Part shown: positions 1 through 7,731 of the stretch, in pieces
Layout of the letters: the number at the start of each line of letters is the position of its first letter
Numbering within the stretch: position 1 is the stretch's first letter
Source of the DNA: Bacteroidales bacterium
GTDB taxonomy: Bacteria; Bacteroidota; Bacteroidia; Bacteroidales; UBA932
Length of the DNA: 48,472 nucleotides
Assembly: GCA_017451395.1 (NCBI GenBank)
Contig: JAFSPR010000102.1
Coordinates: 1-48,472, forward strand
Reading direction: 5' to 3'
Notes under the pieces: model-generated
Told to the model about the DNA's origin: nothing
Database searches by the model: none
The model's input: the letters and a program-made list of their open reading frames with translations, nothing else
Translations under genes and position numbers: made by a program

Positions 1-5
1 GCGTT

Positions 6-30
6 AAAAACCCGCTCGTTTCCGAACGGG
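6..30 (-). terminator. Hairpin plus T5, candidate intrinsic terminator or leader hairpin
   Basis: On the minus strand an inverted repeat (arms at 23-30 and 11-18, four-base loop, one mismatch) is followed by five T at 10-6. It lies downstream of the last gene of the leftward operon and could end it. However, a good promoter (35-65) fires into it from 5 bp away, so it might instead be a 5' leader hairpin of the next leftward transcript. Confidence 0.5.
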
Positions 31-34
31 ACTG

Positions 35-65
35 CAAAGGTACAACCTTTTTTTGAATCTCCAAA
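35..65 (-). promoter_or_regulatory. Bacteroidales-type promoter reading off the left edge
   Basis: On the minus strand, TTTG (65-62), a 19-bp spacer and TACCTTTG (42-35) match the Bacteroidota primary sigma-factor consensus (TTTG, about 19 bp, TAnnTTTG). The start point would be near 28, inside the hairpin at 11-30. The gene it drives is outside the window. Confidence 0.5.
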
Positions 66-124
66 CTTTTTCGAAGAAATTTTTAAAGAAATATTTAAAA
101 TTTTTTATAAAGCCTTAAAACTCA

Positions 125-523
125 CTACTTTAGCTCTTCAACAAATTTTTGGGCCTCTTTTGAGCGCGGCAGGAGGCGTTTTACGGCGCGGAGCCAGGCA
201 TCGGCCTCATCCTCTCCCACACCCTTGAGGGGGAATTCCGCCTCCACGGCGCCGCATACGGCCTTGACCACTACGCTGAGGGCGGTCTGGCTTATTGAGC
301 CGGGCGTTTCCATACGGTCAAGAACCTCTCCGTAGACAAAGATCTCCTGGCCATCGGCCGAAACCGTATGCCCTCCGGCCTCCAGCATCTGGGTAAAACG
401 CTGCACCAGAACCTCCTTTGCCGCGGACGGCACGGAGGCGGTATCTACTTTTATAGAATAATCACGCGCATACACGCATACGCACGTGAGAAGGGCTATA
501 GCCGACAGTAAAAACTTATTCAT
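125..523 (-). CDS. Small secreted protein of unknown function, last gene of the glucan operon
   Basis: A 132-residue protein that I do not recognise. It begins with a clear Sec signal peptide (hydrophobic residues 4-17, likely cleavage after VYA), so it should reach the periplasm or beyond. The mature part is acidic, mixed alpha/beta in appearance, and has no metal or catalytic motif I can name. The start at 523 was chosen because the signal peptide begins there; an in-frame upstream start at 559 would add 12 non-signal residues inside the neighbouring gene. It overlaps the 3' end of the upstream GH144-like gene by 8 bases, which suggests translational coupling and membership in the polysaccharide operon. 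Confidence 0.7.
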   Translation of the reverse strand: MNKFLLSAIALLTCVCVYARDYSIKVDTASVPSAAKEVLVQRFTQMLEAGGHTVSADGQEIFVYGEVLDRMETPGSISQTALSVVVKAVCGAVEAEFPLKGVGEDEADAWLRAVKRLLPRSKEAQKFVEELK

Positions 524-2150
524 ACGCAATTCCAAGTTTTGTAAGGCCGCCGCGGACATCCTGGTTTTTCATAAAGAGTTTCCACAGAAGCGCCGAGCGG
601 TGGTTTTCTATCATTGCAATAATCGGGCCCTGGTCTATCGCAAGGTAAGAAGAAGCGAACCATCCGCTATCAAGACAAAATGCATCCTTGAAGCCGTAAG
701 TGCCGAAGAGGCGGTCTCCAAGTTTGTAGTAGAAGTAGCGGAGGGCCACCATACTCTCATCGGGCATATACGGCATAGAAGCCAGCGCCGCCGTGGGAGC
801 GATGGTTCCTTTGTCGTTGGAGGGGGAAGAAGCCGTGTAGCCGCCCGGGTAATCGCTGGCGGTAAGGCCCCAGCAATTCTCTGAATATCCCGCGTGCCCG
901 GCGGTATTACGCACGCAGTAATCGTAGTTGTAGCGCGCCTGGGCAACGTTCTGCGCCCAGTAACTGCCGTTTGAATCGGAAAGGTTGCGGGGATCCAGGC
1001 CAAGGAAGGAATAGTGCGCGAAGAAAAGCGGCTGATTCTTTGCCACGGGGAAAGTGAAGGTTCCCCAGCCCTGGCGGAATACATCGGCCGATATGGTATG
1101 AGTGGGGGAAGACGCCGCCAGCACATACACTATAAGGGCCTCGTTCCAACCGCGGATATGCATATTCATAGCCCAGTCCTTGTCCGGGGACCAGTGCCAG
1201 TAGAGCACCTTCTCCCCGCCGCGGGTGTACCAGTCCCACTCCACGCCGCGCCAGAGGGCGTCGATGCCCGCGCGGATATCGGCCTCACCATCCCTGTCAA
1301 AATAGGCCGATGCCGTGAGAAGGCCTTCCATAAGGAACGCCGTTTCCACAAGGTCTCCGCCGTTGTCTTTGTCCGAGAACGGGATTACCTTGCCGGTGCT
1401 GCCGTTGAGCCAGTGGGAGTACGCGCCGTGGAAGCGGTCCGCTTTCTCAAGGAAGCCGATAATCTTCCGCATACGCTCAGCGCCTTCTTCGCGGGTAATG
1501 AAACCGCGCTCGATGCCCACGGGGATGGCCATAATGCCAAAGCCGGAGCCGCCGGAAGTGACCGTGTCTCCGCTCCCATAGCGCTCACGCGCAAGGCCGG
1601 AGACGGGGTGGGCATAGTCCCAGAAGTACTTGAAAGTGCGCTCCTGGACCAGCGTCAGGAGTTCTTCGTCGGGGATTTGCGGGAACTTATCAGATGTGTC
1701 GTCTATATCAGACTCGGTAGTTATCCAGAACGTGAATTCCTTCTGGAGATTCACCCCGAAGCACTCCCCTGCCGATATGGTAAACCTGTACCGCGTGTCA
1801 GAGGCAAGCACCGCATCCGGCTTGAATACCAGCACTGTGGAGTTGGAAGGATCCACGGAAACGGAGAGGCTTCCGCCGGAAAAGTCCACCGATGACAGGG
1901 ACTTTGAATCGGCCTTTACATCCCTTGAAAACTCCAGTGATATTGACGGGGAAAGCGAAACCCTGTCCAGGTTTTCCCTTTCCCTTACGGCCTTTCCGTC
2001 AACTTTGGCCGATACGACGAGGGCCTTGGGGAGAGGCCCTGAAGGGGTTTCATCCGCAGCAGGAGTCTCCTCCGGAGGCGTTTCCACCGGAGGAGGCGTG
2101 CTGCAGCATACTGCCACAACGGCGGCAGCGAGTAAAAAAAGGCGTTTCAA
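516..2150 (-). CDS. GH144-type glucanase lipoprotein with N-terminal Ig-like domain
   Basis: A 544-residue exported glycoside hydrolase. Residues 1-16 are a lipoprotein-like signal ending in Cys15-Cys16. Residues 17-38 are a Pro/Glu/Thr-rich linker, about 40-146 a bacterial Ig-like (Big_5-like) domain, and about 155-544 the glucoamylase-like catalytic fold (PF10091) classed in CAZy as GH144, whose characterised members cut beta-1,2-glucan. The conserved block GGDLVETAF (264-272) and the paired FHGAxxHW motif are shared with the paralogue at 7732-9009. The start is TTG: it directly follows the TAG stop of the preceding gene in the same reading frame, and the signal peptide begins exactly there. 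An AGGA lies a few bases upstream. With its linker and extra domain it is a candidate surface enzyme that makes oligosaccharides for the SusCD importer. Confidence 0.85.
   Translation of the reverse strand: MKRLFLLAAAVVAVCCSTPPPVETPPEETPAADETPSGPLPKALVVSAKVDGKAVRERENLDRVSLSPSISLEFSRDVKADSKSLSSVDFSGGSLSVSVDPSNSTVLVFKPDAVLASDTRYRFTISAGECFGVNLQKEFTFWITTESDIDDTSDKFPQIPDEELLTLVQERTFKYFWDYAHPVSGLARERYGSGDTVTSGGSGFGIMAIPVGIERGFITREEGAERMRKIIGFLEKADRFHGAYSHWLNGSTGKVIPFSDKDNGGDLVETAFLMEGLLTASAYFDRDGEADIRAGIDALWRGVEWDWYTRGGEKVLYWHWSPDKDWAMNMHIRGWNEALIVYVLAASSPTHTISADVFRQGWGTFTFPVAKNQPLFFAHYSFLGLDPRNLSDSNGSYWAQNVAQARYNYDYCVRNTAGHAGYSENCWGLTASDYPGGYTASSPSNDKGTIAPTAALASMPYMPDESMVALRYFYYKLGDRLFGTYGFKDAFCLDSGWFASSYLAIDQGPIIAMIENHRSALLWKLFMKNQDVRGGLTKLGIAYE
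1083..1092. repeat. Example of the iterated GGCCGAT motif (palindromic double copy)
   Basis: ATCGGCCGAT contains the iterated heptamer on both strands (1083-1089 and 1086-1092). Further copies read by eye include 200-206, 353-359, 1278-1284, 1305-1311, 1908-1914, 2007-2013, 2820-2826, 3105-3111, 3483-3489, 3969-3975, 4344-4350, 5504-5510, 6489-6495, 36313-36319, 39522-39528, 40600-40606, 43403-43409 and 44063-44069. About 61 copies occur in the window. Confidence 0.75.
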
Positions 2151-3191
2151 CTATTCCTGCTCAAGATTGATGTTGAGTTCTTCCTTGTAAAGGGCAGAGA
2201 TTTCCTCTGCGCTGAGAGCCTTGTTGTACATACGTACTTCGTCGATGGAGCCCGCCCAGAAACTCTGCCAGGCCGCAGTTGAGTGTCCCTCCACATAGGT
2301 GGACCAGGCGCCCACATAGAATGCATCTGCGAAGTCTGTCACAAGGTTATTGAAGGCGATGTTGGGGTCGAAGGCGCGTTCTGCCACAAGCTGGCCGTTG
2401 GAGTAAAGCGTAACGGTTGCGCAGGTCTTCTTTTCTCCGTCCGGATTCTCAGGATCCACGGGCTTCTGGGTGTTGAGCTCATAAGTGACGGCAAGCTGGA
2501 ACCACTGGTCATAAATGGCAAATGCGGGGTCGTTGGTGTCCAGCCATACATTCTGCTCTGCGCCCTTGTCGTCGTGCATAATAAAGCGGCCGTTTACCTG
2601 CTGTGCGGGAACCTCCTGCTCGTCGATGATAACGGGATTGTTATTATCCAGATAGACGATGAAGGCCGGGAAGTCGTGGGGCTTGTCACCGTTTCTTCCG
2701 CCATTGAGGGAGACCACTCCGCCCTTGTAGTAACTCTTGTTGTTATTGATCCAGACGGTAAAGGTCATATTATCAAGTTTCTTGAAAAGGTTATCCTTGG
2801 CCACGTCAAACTTGGAATAGGCCGATGCCGTGTTGTTCTTGGCATTGTTCACCCAGCCCTTTCCGATGAAACCGGTCTTGATGGCTGCGTCTCCCTTGTT
2901 CTCCTTGAATGAAACGCCTTCACCCTTCTCGATGAGGTTGTCATTATCAAAGGAAATCCAGAGGACCAGGTTTTCGTCGCAGGTTTTTACCTTGGGGCCT
3001 TCGGGCTCAGTATTACCGCCTCCGTTTTCTCCTCCGTTGTTATCTCCACTATTATCTCCGCTATTATCTCCGGTATTGTCGCCTGTCTGGTCAGCGGGTT
3101 TTGAATCGGCCCTGTCGGCGCCGGGTTTTGTGCAGCTGAATCCAATGAGGACCAGCGAAAGCATTGCTGCTAAATAAAGAACTTTTTTCAT
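2151..3191 (-). CDS. LamG/concanavalin-like domain surface lipoprotein
   Basis: A 346-residue lipoprotein (lipobox ending at Cys20). A low-complexity Asp/Asn/Gly linker at about 36-60 contains four 4-residue GDNx repeats. From about 75 to 335 is a LamG-like jellyroll (ConA-like lectin/glucanase superfamily), with typical VLWISFD, FTVWI and IDEVRMYNKALSAEEI elements. It sits directly after susD, where Bacteroidota loci often encode surface glycan-binding proteins (SusE/SusF position), so binding of the target glucan at the cell surface is the likely role. No glycosidase catalytic pair is evident. Its TAG stop abuts, in frame, the TTG start of the next gene. Confidence 0.8.
   Translation of the reverse strand: MKKVLYLAAMLSLVLIGFSCTKPGADRADSKPADQTGDNTGDNSGDNSGDNNGGENGGGNTEPEGPKVKTCDENLVLWISFDNDNLIEKGEGVSFKENKGDAAIKTGFIGKGWVNNAKNNTASAYSKFDVAKDNLFKKLDNMTFTVWINNNKSYYKGGVVSLNGGRNGDKPHDFPAFIVYLDNNNPVIIDEQEVPAQQVNGRFIMHDDKGAEQNVWLDTNDPAFAIYDQWFQLAVTYELNTQKPVDPENPDGEKKTCATVTLYSNGQLVAERAFDPNIAFNNLVTDFADAFYVGAWSTYVEGHSTAAWQSFWAGSIDEVRMYNKALSAEEISALYKEELNINLEQE
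3036..3083. repeat. Four tandem 12-bp repeats coding GDNx
   Basis: Four imperfect 12-base units within the linker of the LamG lipoprotein encode GDNT, GDNS, GDNS and GDNN on the minus strand. The repeat probably expands and contracts by slippage and sets the spacer length between the lipid anchor and the binding domain. Confidence 0.7.
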
Positions 3192-3215
3192 AATGGTATT
3201 TGGTTAATGGTTAAA

Positions 3216-4688
3216 TCAATATCCGGGATTCTGCGGCAGGGCAGAGTTAAGCTGGCGCTGGTTGGCCGGTATGGGGAAGACTTCGTTCTTCCCGGCCTTG
3301 AAGCCAAGGGGCCCCAGGACCTCCGCGGCCTTACCCCAGCGAACGAGGTCGAAGAAACGGTTCTCCTCAAGGGCAAGTTCTGCACGGCGTTCGTCGTAGA
3401 TGTTATCCAGCGTAGCAGTTGATGCCGGGAGCCCAGCACGGGCGCGGACCTCATTGAGAGCCATATCGGCAGTATATCCTGAGGCCGATGCTATAGATGC
3501 GCCGTTTGCCATAGCCTCCGCATAGATAAGGAGTATCTCCGCGTAACGGATAATCCTCATATTGTGATCAAGGCCGTAGGCGTTGAAGGAACGGGTGCTG
3601 TAGCGTGAGGGGACATACACCTTGCCGTTGTAATAAGGGTTGGAGCATTTGTCGGAAATGGTGTCCCCTTCCGGGGTGGTGGCGCCGCTTTCAAGAAGGG
3701 TCACCGCCTTGCGGATAATGTCTCCGCGACTGTCGAAGAAGTCTATGAGAGCCTGACTGGGAACCTTGTATCCCCATCCCTGCAGAGGCTCATTGCCGTT
3801 TCTGGGACCCTGGATGAAGCCGTAGTAGCATATGGGCATAGCGCCGGAGCTCTGGCCCATATCGGAACTCTGGATTTCCATAAGGGATTCCGGGCCGTTC
3901 TCGTGCTCCACGCTGAAGGCGTCACGGAATTTGGGCATAAGGGAGAATTTCCCTGAGGCGATGATTGCATCGGCCTCCTTTGCAGCCTCGGTCCAGTCCT
4001 TGTTGTAAAGGGCAACCTTTGCCTTGAGGGCCATTGCCGTGTACTTTGTGTAGCGGCCGGGCATATCCACATAGGATTCCGGGAGGGTCTCGATGGCCGC
4101 ATCTATATCGGCATAGATGAACTTGTAAAGGTCCTCAACGGAACTCACCTCCTTGGAAGCAAGTTCTGCGGAGTCCATTGTCCTGTCTATGAGCGGCACG
4201 CGCCCGAACAGGCGCACGAGGTTCCAATAGGCGTATGCGCGGATGAGACGGGCCTCTGCGCGGCACTCCTTGACCTGCTGCTTTGCGTCATCGGAAGTGG
4301 CCGCTTTTTCGAACTCCGCCATAGATTCAACGGCATAGTTGGAGGCCGATACTATATTGAAGAATATGCTCCAGATATACTGGATGTGCTCGTTTTCCGG
4401 GCCGTACTTGAAAGTGTCAAATTCCTTCACAAGCGGACCGTCATCGGCAGAACTGCCTTTGTCGTCGTCGTCGGAGGGAATGCCCAGGACGGCTACGTAG
4501 TTGAGGGCCTCGCCTTCCCCAAGGCGCATACTTGCGTAGGCGGCGCTCACGGGAAGGAAGATATTCTCCGCCTTGGTATAATCTGTACCGGTAGAGGGCA
4601 TTGTAGCCTCCGTGCGGATGTTCAGGAAATCCTGGCAGGATACAGCCGCAAGAAGTGCGATTACTATAAGGATATATTTAGTTTTCAT
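3216..4688 (-). CDS. SusD/RagB-family glycan-binding outer-membrane lipoprotein
   Basis: A 490-residue lipoprotein (lipobox AVSC, Cys18), a usual SusD length. N-terminal TPR-like helices (about 60-200) and the C-terminal RagB/SusD region are present, including IRYAEILLIYAEA, ALNEVRARAGLP, DERRAELALE and a final FPIP..QNPGY segment typical of the family. SusD proteins form the lid over a SusC TonB-dependent transporter and bind the oligosaccharide at the cell surface. Its start is 12 bases after the SusC stop, the standard SusC-SusD arrangement. The neighbouring GH144 and GH3 enzymes suggest a beta-1,2-glucan ligand, which is an inference. Confidence 0.95.
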   Translation of the reverse strand: MKTKYILIVIALLAAVSCQDFLNIRTEATMPSTGTDYTKAENIFLPVSAAYASMRLGEGEALNYVAVLGIPSDDDDKGSSADDGPLVKEFDTFKYGPENEHIQYIWSIFFNIVSASNYAVESMAEFEKAATSDDAKQQVKECRAEARLIRAYAYWNLVRLFGRVPLIDRTMDSAELASKEVSSVEDLYKFIYADIDAAIETLPESYVDMPGRYTKYTAMALKAKVALYNKDWTEAAKEADAIIASGKFSLMPKFRDAFSVEHENGPESLMEIQSSDMGQSSGAMPICYYGFIQGPRNGNEPLQGWGYKVPSQALIDFFDSRGDIIRKAVTLLESGATTPEGDTISDKCSNPYYNGKVYVPSRYSTRSFNAYGLDHNMRIIRYAEILLIYAEAMANGASIASASGYTADMALNEVRARAGLPASTATLDNIYDERRAELALEENRFFDLVRWGKAAEVLGPLGFKAGKNEVFPIPANQRQLNSALPQNPGY

Positions 4689-4700
4689 AACGCTTCCTCC

Positions 4701-7700
4701 TTAGAAATTGATGTTTACGCCGGCGGTATAGATGGCCTGCATGGGGTAGACGGAAGAGGAGTCTATGCCAGTTGCGATGGGAGAGCCTCCGATTTCCGTG
4801 GTGAAACCGTTATAGCCGAACAGCGTAAGCGGGCGCTGGGCGCTCACATATATTCTGATGCGTCCGCTGCCGAAAACGTTGCGGAAAGTATAGCCAACCT
4901 GCACGTTCTGGATGCGGAACATGGAGCCGTCCTCAATCCAGAAACTGTTGGACTGGGCCATAAGGCCGGAAGTGAGGGCCTTGGGAGAAGGATATGTGGT
5001 GGAAGGAAGATCCTTGCTCCAGGCGTGAAGGTAGAAGTCGTAGTCGTAGTTACCTGCAGGGAAGACCTGCTTGTTGAGACGCTTGGCGTTGAAAATCTTG
5101 TTGCCGATATTAGCGTTCATAACCATCGAGAAGTCAAGCCCCTTCCACTGGAAGCCAAGGTTCAGGCCCAGCATAAGCCAGGGCAGCGGGGAGCCCAGGT
5201 ACACGCGGTCTGCGTCCGTGATCTTGCCGTCCGGGCCGCCGTCATCGGCTCCTGCGAAATCGTGATAGGCAAAGTATCCGGCGCCTGTATCCTGTTGGTC
5301 GGGGACGCCCTCGGCCAGGGCCTCCTTACGGCTCTGGAAGATGCTGTCCACCTTGTAGCCCCAGAATGCGCCGATGGGGTATCCAACCTGAGTGAGAGTG
5401 GATGCAACGCCGTTCACATAGCCGCCGGGGATGTTGTCACGGCCTTCAAGGGCAAGGACCTCGTTGTGGTTGAAGGTGGCGTTCATTCCTACGTTGTAGG
5501 AGAAATCGGCCCCTATCTTGTCCTCCCATTTGAGGGAGAATTCAACGCCGGTGTTGAGCACGCGGCCGTTGTTGGCAAGGAGGGTGGCTACGCCGCCGCC
5601 GGTTGCGATTGGCGCGTGGAAAACTACTCGGTCAGTGACCCTCCGGTACCAGTCAATCTCACCGCTTAGGCGGCTGTCAAGCATTGCGAAATCGGCACCC
5701 ACATTGGTCTCCGTCACAACCTCCCACTTGAGGTAGTTCTGGAATACGGTCTGGGCGCCCACACCGTCCACAAGGGTTTCTCCAAAGAGGGCCGATGAAT
5801 CCACGCCGCTGCGGCCGGCGATGTTTATGTCGTTGGCGGGGACGTTGTCGTTACCCAGCATACCCCAGCTGGCGCGGAGTTTCAGGAAACTGAGCCAGGA
5901 GGAAGCGCCCTTCATAAAGGATTCGTCGGAGATGTTCCAGCCAAGGCCCACTGAAGGGAAGACGCCCCACTTGTCCTGATACTTGGAACTGCCATCGGCA
6001 CGTACCGTAACGGTGGCAAGGTATTTTTCCTTGTAATTATAGGTGCCCCTGGCAAAGAAGGAGAGGCCGTTGTAACGGGATGCTCCGTCTCCCGATTCCT
6101 GATTCTTGTAGGAGCCGTTCACAAGGTAGCGGGAAGCGGCGTCAAAGTCAGGAACGCTGTTTCTGCGGCCGTTGAGCCAGGCATTGTACTGCATACGCGT
6201 GGACTGGCCCAGCATAGCCGTGAAGGAGTGGGCGCCTATGTGATCCGAATACGTAAGGGTGTTGTCCAGGATGTGGTACAGGCCGTACGCGTAGGTCTTG
6301 GAGAGAGAGGATACGGACGTTCCCTGGGAGCCACCAACCTTGTGCTCAGGGGTGTAGTTCTGCTCGTCGGCAAAACTGAAATCAAGGTTGTAGGCGGTCT
6401 TGAACTTAAGTTTTTCCGGGATGATGGTGGCCTCCGCGTAAGCGCTGAACACGGTCTTGATGCCGGTGTTGGTGCTGTTTGTATAATAGGCCGATGCCGC
6501 CGGGTTTCCGAACGCCGCCGCGAAGCCGTAGAGTTGAGGGGAGTCGAACTTAACGGGATATGCGGCCTCATTGGCTTCATTGTACACGCCGTACACGGGC
6601 GGATTCACGAACGCCTGGTAGTACACGCCCGAATTGGGATTATTCTGGTTGTAGCGTGAAACCACGGTGTTGAAACCCACTTTGAGCCAACTGGTAAGGG
6701 TCTGGTCCAGGCGGGCGCGGAAGTTAAGACGGCCGTAATTGTTCTTGCAGTAATTCATAATGCCGTCCTGGAAGAAGTAACTCAGGCCCACGGAGTAGTT
6801 GGTCTTCTCCGTGCCGCCTGAAAGGTCCAGGGAGTGGCTGTGGGTAAGGGCGGGCCTCACCAGCGTGCGGTACCAGTCCGTGCTTACGCCTGTATTGGCT
6901 GCAAGGGGGTAGACGGTATTGAAAGGGTCGTCGGGATTTGCCAGATTGTACATCTGGATGTACTGCTGGGCAGAAGCCATAGGAAGGATGTTGGTGGGCA
7001 CCTGGACGCCGCCGTAGCCGTCGTAGGCCACACGGACCTTCCCCGTTGCACCCTTCTTGGTGGTGACAAGGATGACGCCGTTTGCGGCGCGTACGCCGTA
7101 GATTGCCGCGGCCGATGCATCCTTGAGCACTGTGAGGGATTCAATATCCGATGCGCTCAGGAAGTCTATGTTATCCATAAACGCGCCGTCCACTATATAC
7201 AGGGGATTGGCATAGTCTCCGATTGAGCCCACGCCGCGGATCTTGACGGAAGGGCCGGCGCCGGGGGCTCCGCTCTGGGTGATCTGGACGCCGGAAACCA
7301 TACCCTGGAGGGCGCTCATAGGGTTGGCGGCAACCTGCTTTGCAAGTTCTTCACCCTTCACGTTGGTGATGGGAGCGGTAAGGTCCTTGGCTTTCTGGGT
7401 GCCGTAACCCACCACAACAACCTCATCAAGGAAGGTGGTGTCTTCGCCAAGAAGGATCTTTGCGGGGACTGCCGATGCCGGGAAAACCTGAGAGGCATAG
7501 CCAATGCAACTTACCTCAACCTTTGCATCGGCCCCGGAGACGGTGAGGACAAAGTCTCCGTCAAGGCCCGTTGAGACGCCGTTGGTGGTGCCCACTTCCA
7601 TTACGGTGGCGCCGATAACCGGCCCCAGGGCATCCTCAACAACGCCTTTCACCTGATACTGGGCAAATGCCGTGGCGCTTGCAAGTATCAGGGACAGCAG

Positions 7701-7721
7701 TGCTATTAATACTTTTTTCAT
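4701..7721 (-). CDS. SusC/RagA-family TonB-dependent outer-membrane transporter
   Basis: A 1006-residue TonB-linked receptor. It has a signal peptide (1-20), a carboxypeptidase-regulatory-like domain (about 22-92), the VVVGYGTQ motif at the plug start, and a plug with PLYIVDGAF and DASAAAIYGVRAANGVILVTTKKG-like motifs. A long beta-barrel ends in the terminal aromatic INF. It imports oligosaccharides across the outer membrane with energy from TonB-ExbBD, working with the adjacent SusD. It lies between the second GH144 gene (start 7721; GH144 stop 7732) and susD. Confidence 0.96.
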   Translation of the reverse strand: MKKVLIALLSLILASATAFAQYQVKGVVEDALGPVIGATVMEVGTTNGVSTGLDGDFVLTVSGADAKVEVSCIGYASQVFPASAVPAKILLGEDTTFLDEVVVVGYGTQKAKDLTAPITNVKGEELAKQVAANPMSALQGMVSGVQITQSGAPGAGPSVKIRGVGSIGDYANPLYIVDGAFMDNIDFLSASDIESLTVLKDASAAAIYGVRAANGVILVTTKKGATGKVRVAYDGYGGVQVPTNILPMASAQQYIQMYNLANPDDPFNTVYPLAANTGVSTDWYRTLVRPALTHSHSLDLSGGTEKTNYSVGLSYFFQDGIMNYCKNNYGRLNFRARLDQTLTSWLKVGFNTVVSRYNQNNPNSGVYYQAFVNPPVYGVYNEANEAAYPVKFDSPQLYGFAAAFGNPAASAYYTNSTNTGIKTVFSAYAEATIIPEKLKFKTAYNLDFSFADEQNYTPEHKVGGSQGTSVSSLSKTYAYGLYHILDNTLTYSDHIGAHSFTAMLGQSTRMQYNAWLNGRRNSVPDFDAASRYLVNGSYKNQESGDGASRYNGLSFFARGTYNYKEKYLATVTVRADGSSKYQDKWGVFPSVGLGWNISDESFMKGASSWLSFLKLRASWGMLGNDNVPANDINIAGRSGVDSSALFGETLVDGVGAQTVFQNYLKWEVVTETNVGADFAMLDSRLSGEIDWYRRVTDRVVFHAPIATGGGVATLLANNGRVLNTGVEFSLKWEDKIGADFSYNVGMNATFNHNEVLALEGRDNIPGGYVNGVASTLTQVGYPIGAFWGYKVDSIFQSRKEALAEGVPDQQDTGAGYFAYHDFAGADDGGPDGKITDADRVYLGSPLPWLMLGLNLGFQWKGLDFSMVMNANIGNKIFNAKRLNKQVFPAGNYDYDFYLHAWSKDLPSTTYPSPKALTSGLMAQSNSFWIEDGSMFRIQNVQVGYTFRNVFGSGRIRIYVSAQRPLTLFGYNGFTTEIGGSPIATGIDSSSVYPMQAIYTAGVNINF

Positions 7722-7731
7722 ATTTGGTTAG

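Noticed and set aside
1014-1895. 293-residue open frame antisense to the GH144-Ig gene
   Set aside because: No domain, no promoter or ribosome-binding site, and fully covered by a real gene on the other strand.
4386-5669. 427-residue open frame on the plus strand opposite susD/susC
   Set aside because: It lies entirely antisense to two clearly real genes, has no recognisable domain, and its length follows from GC-biased third positions. It is a shadow frame.
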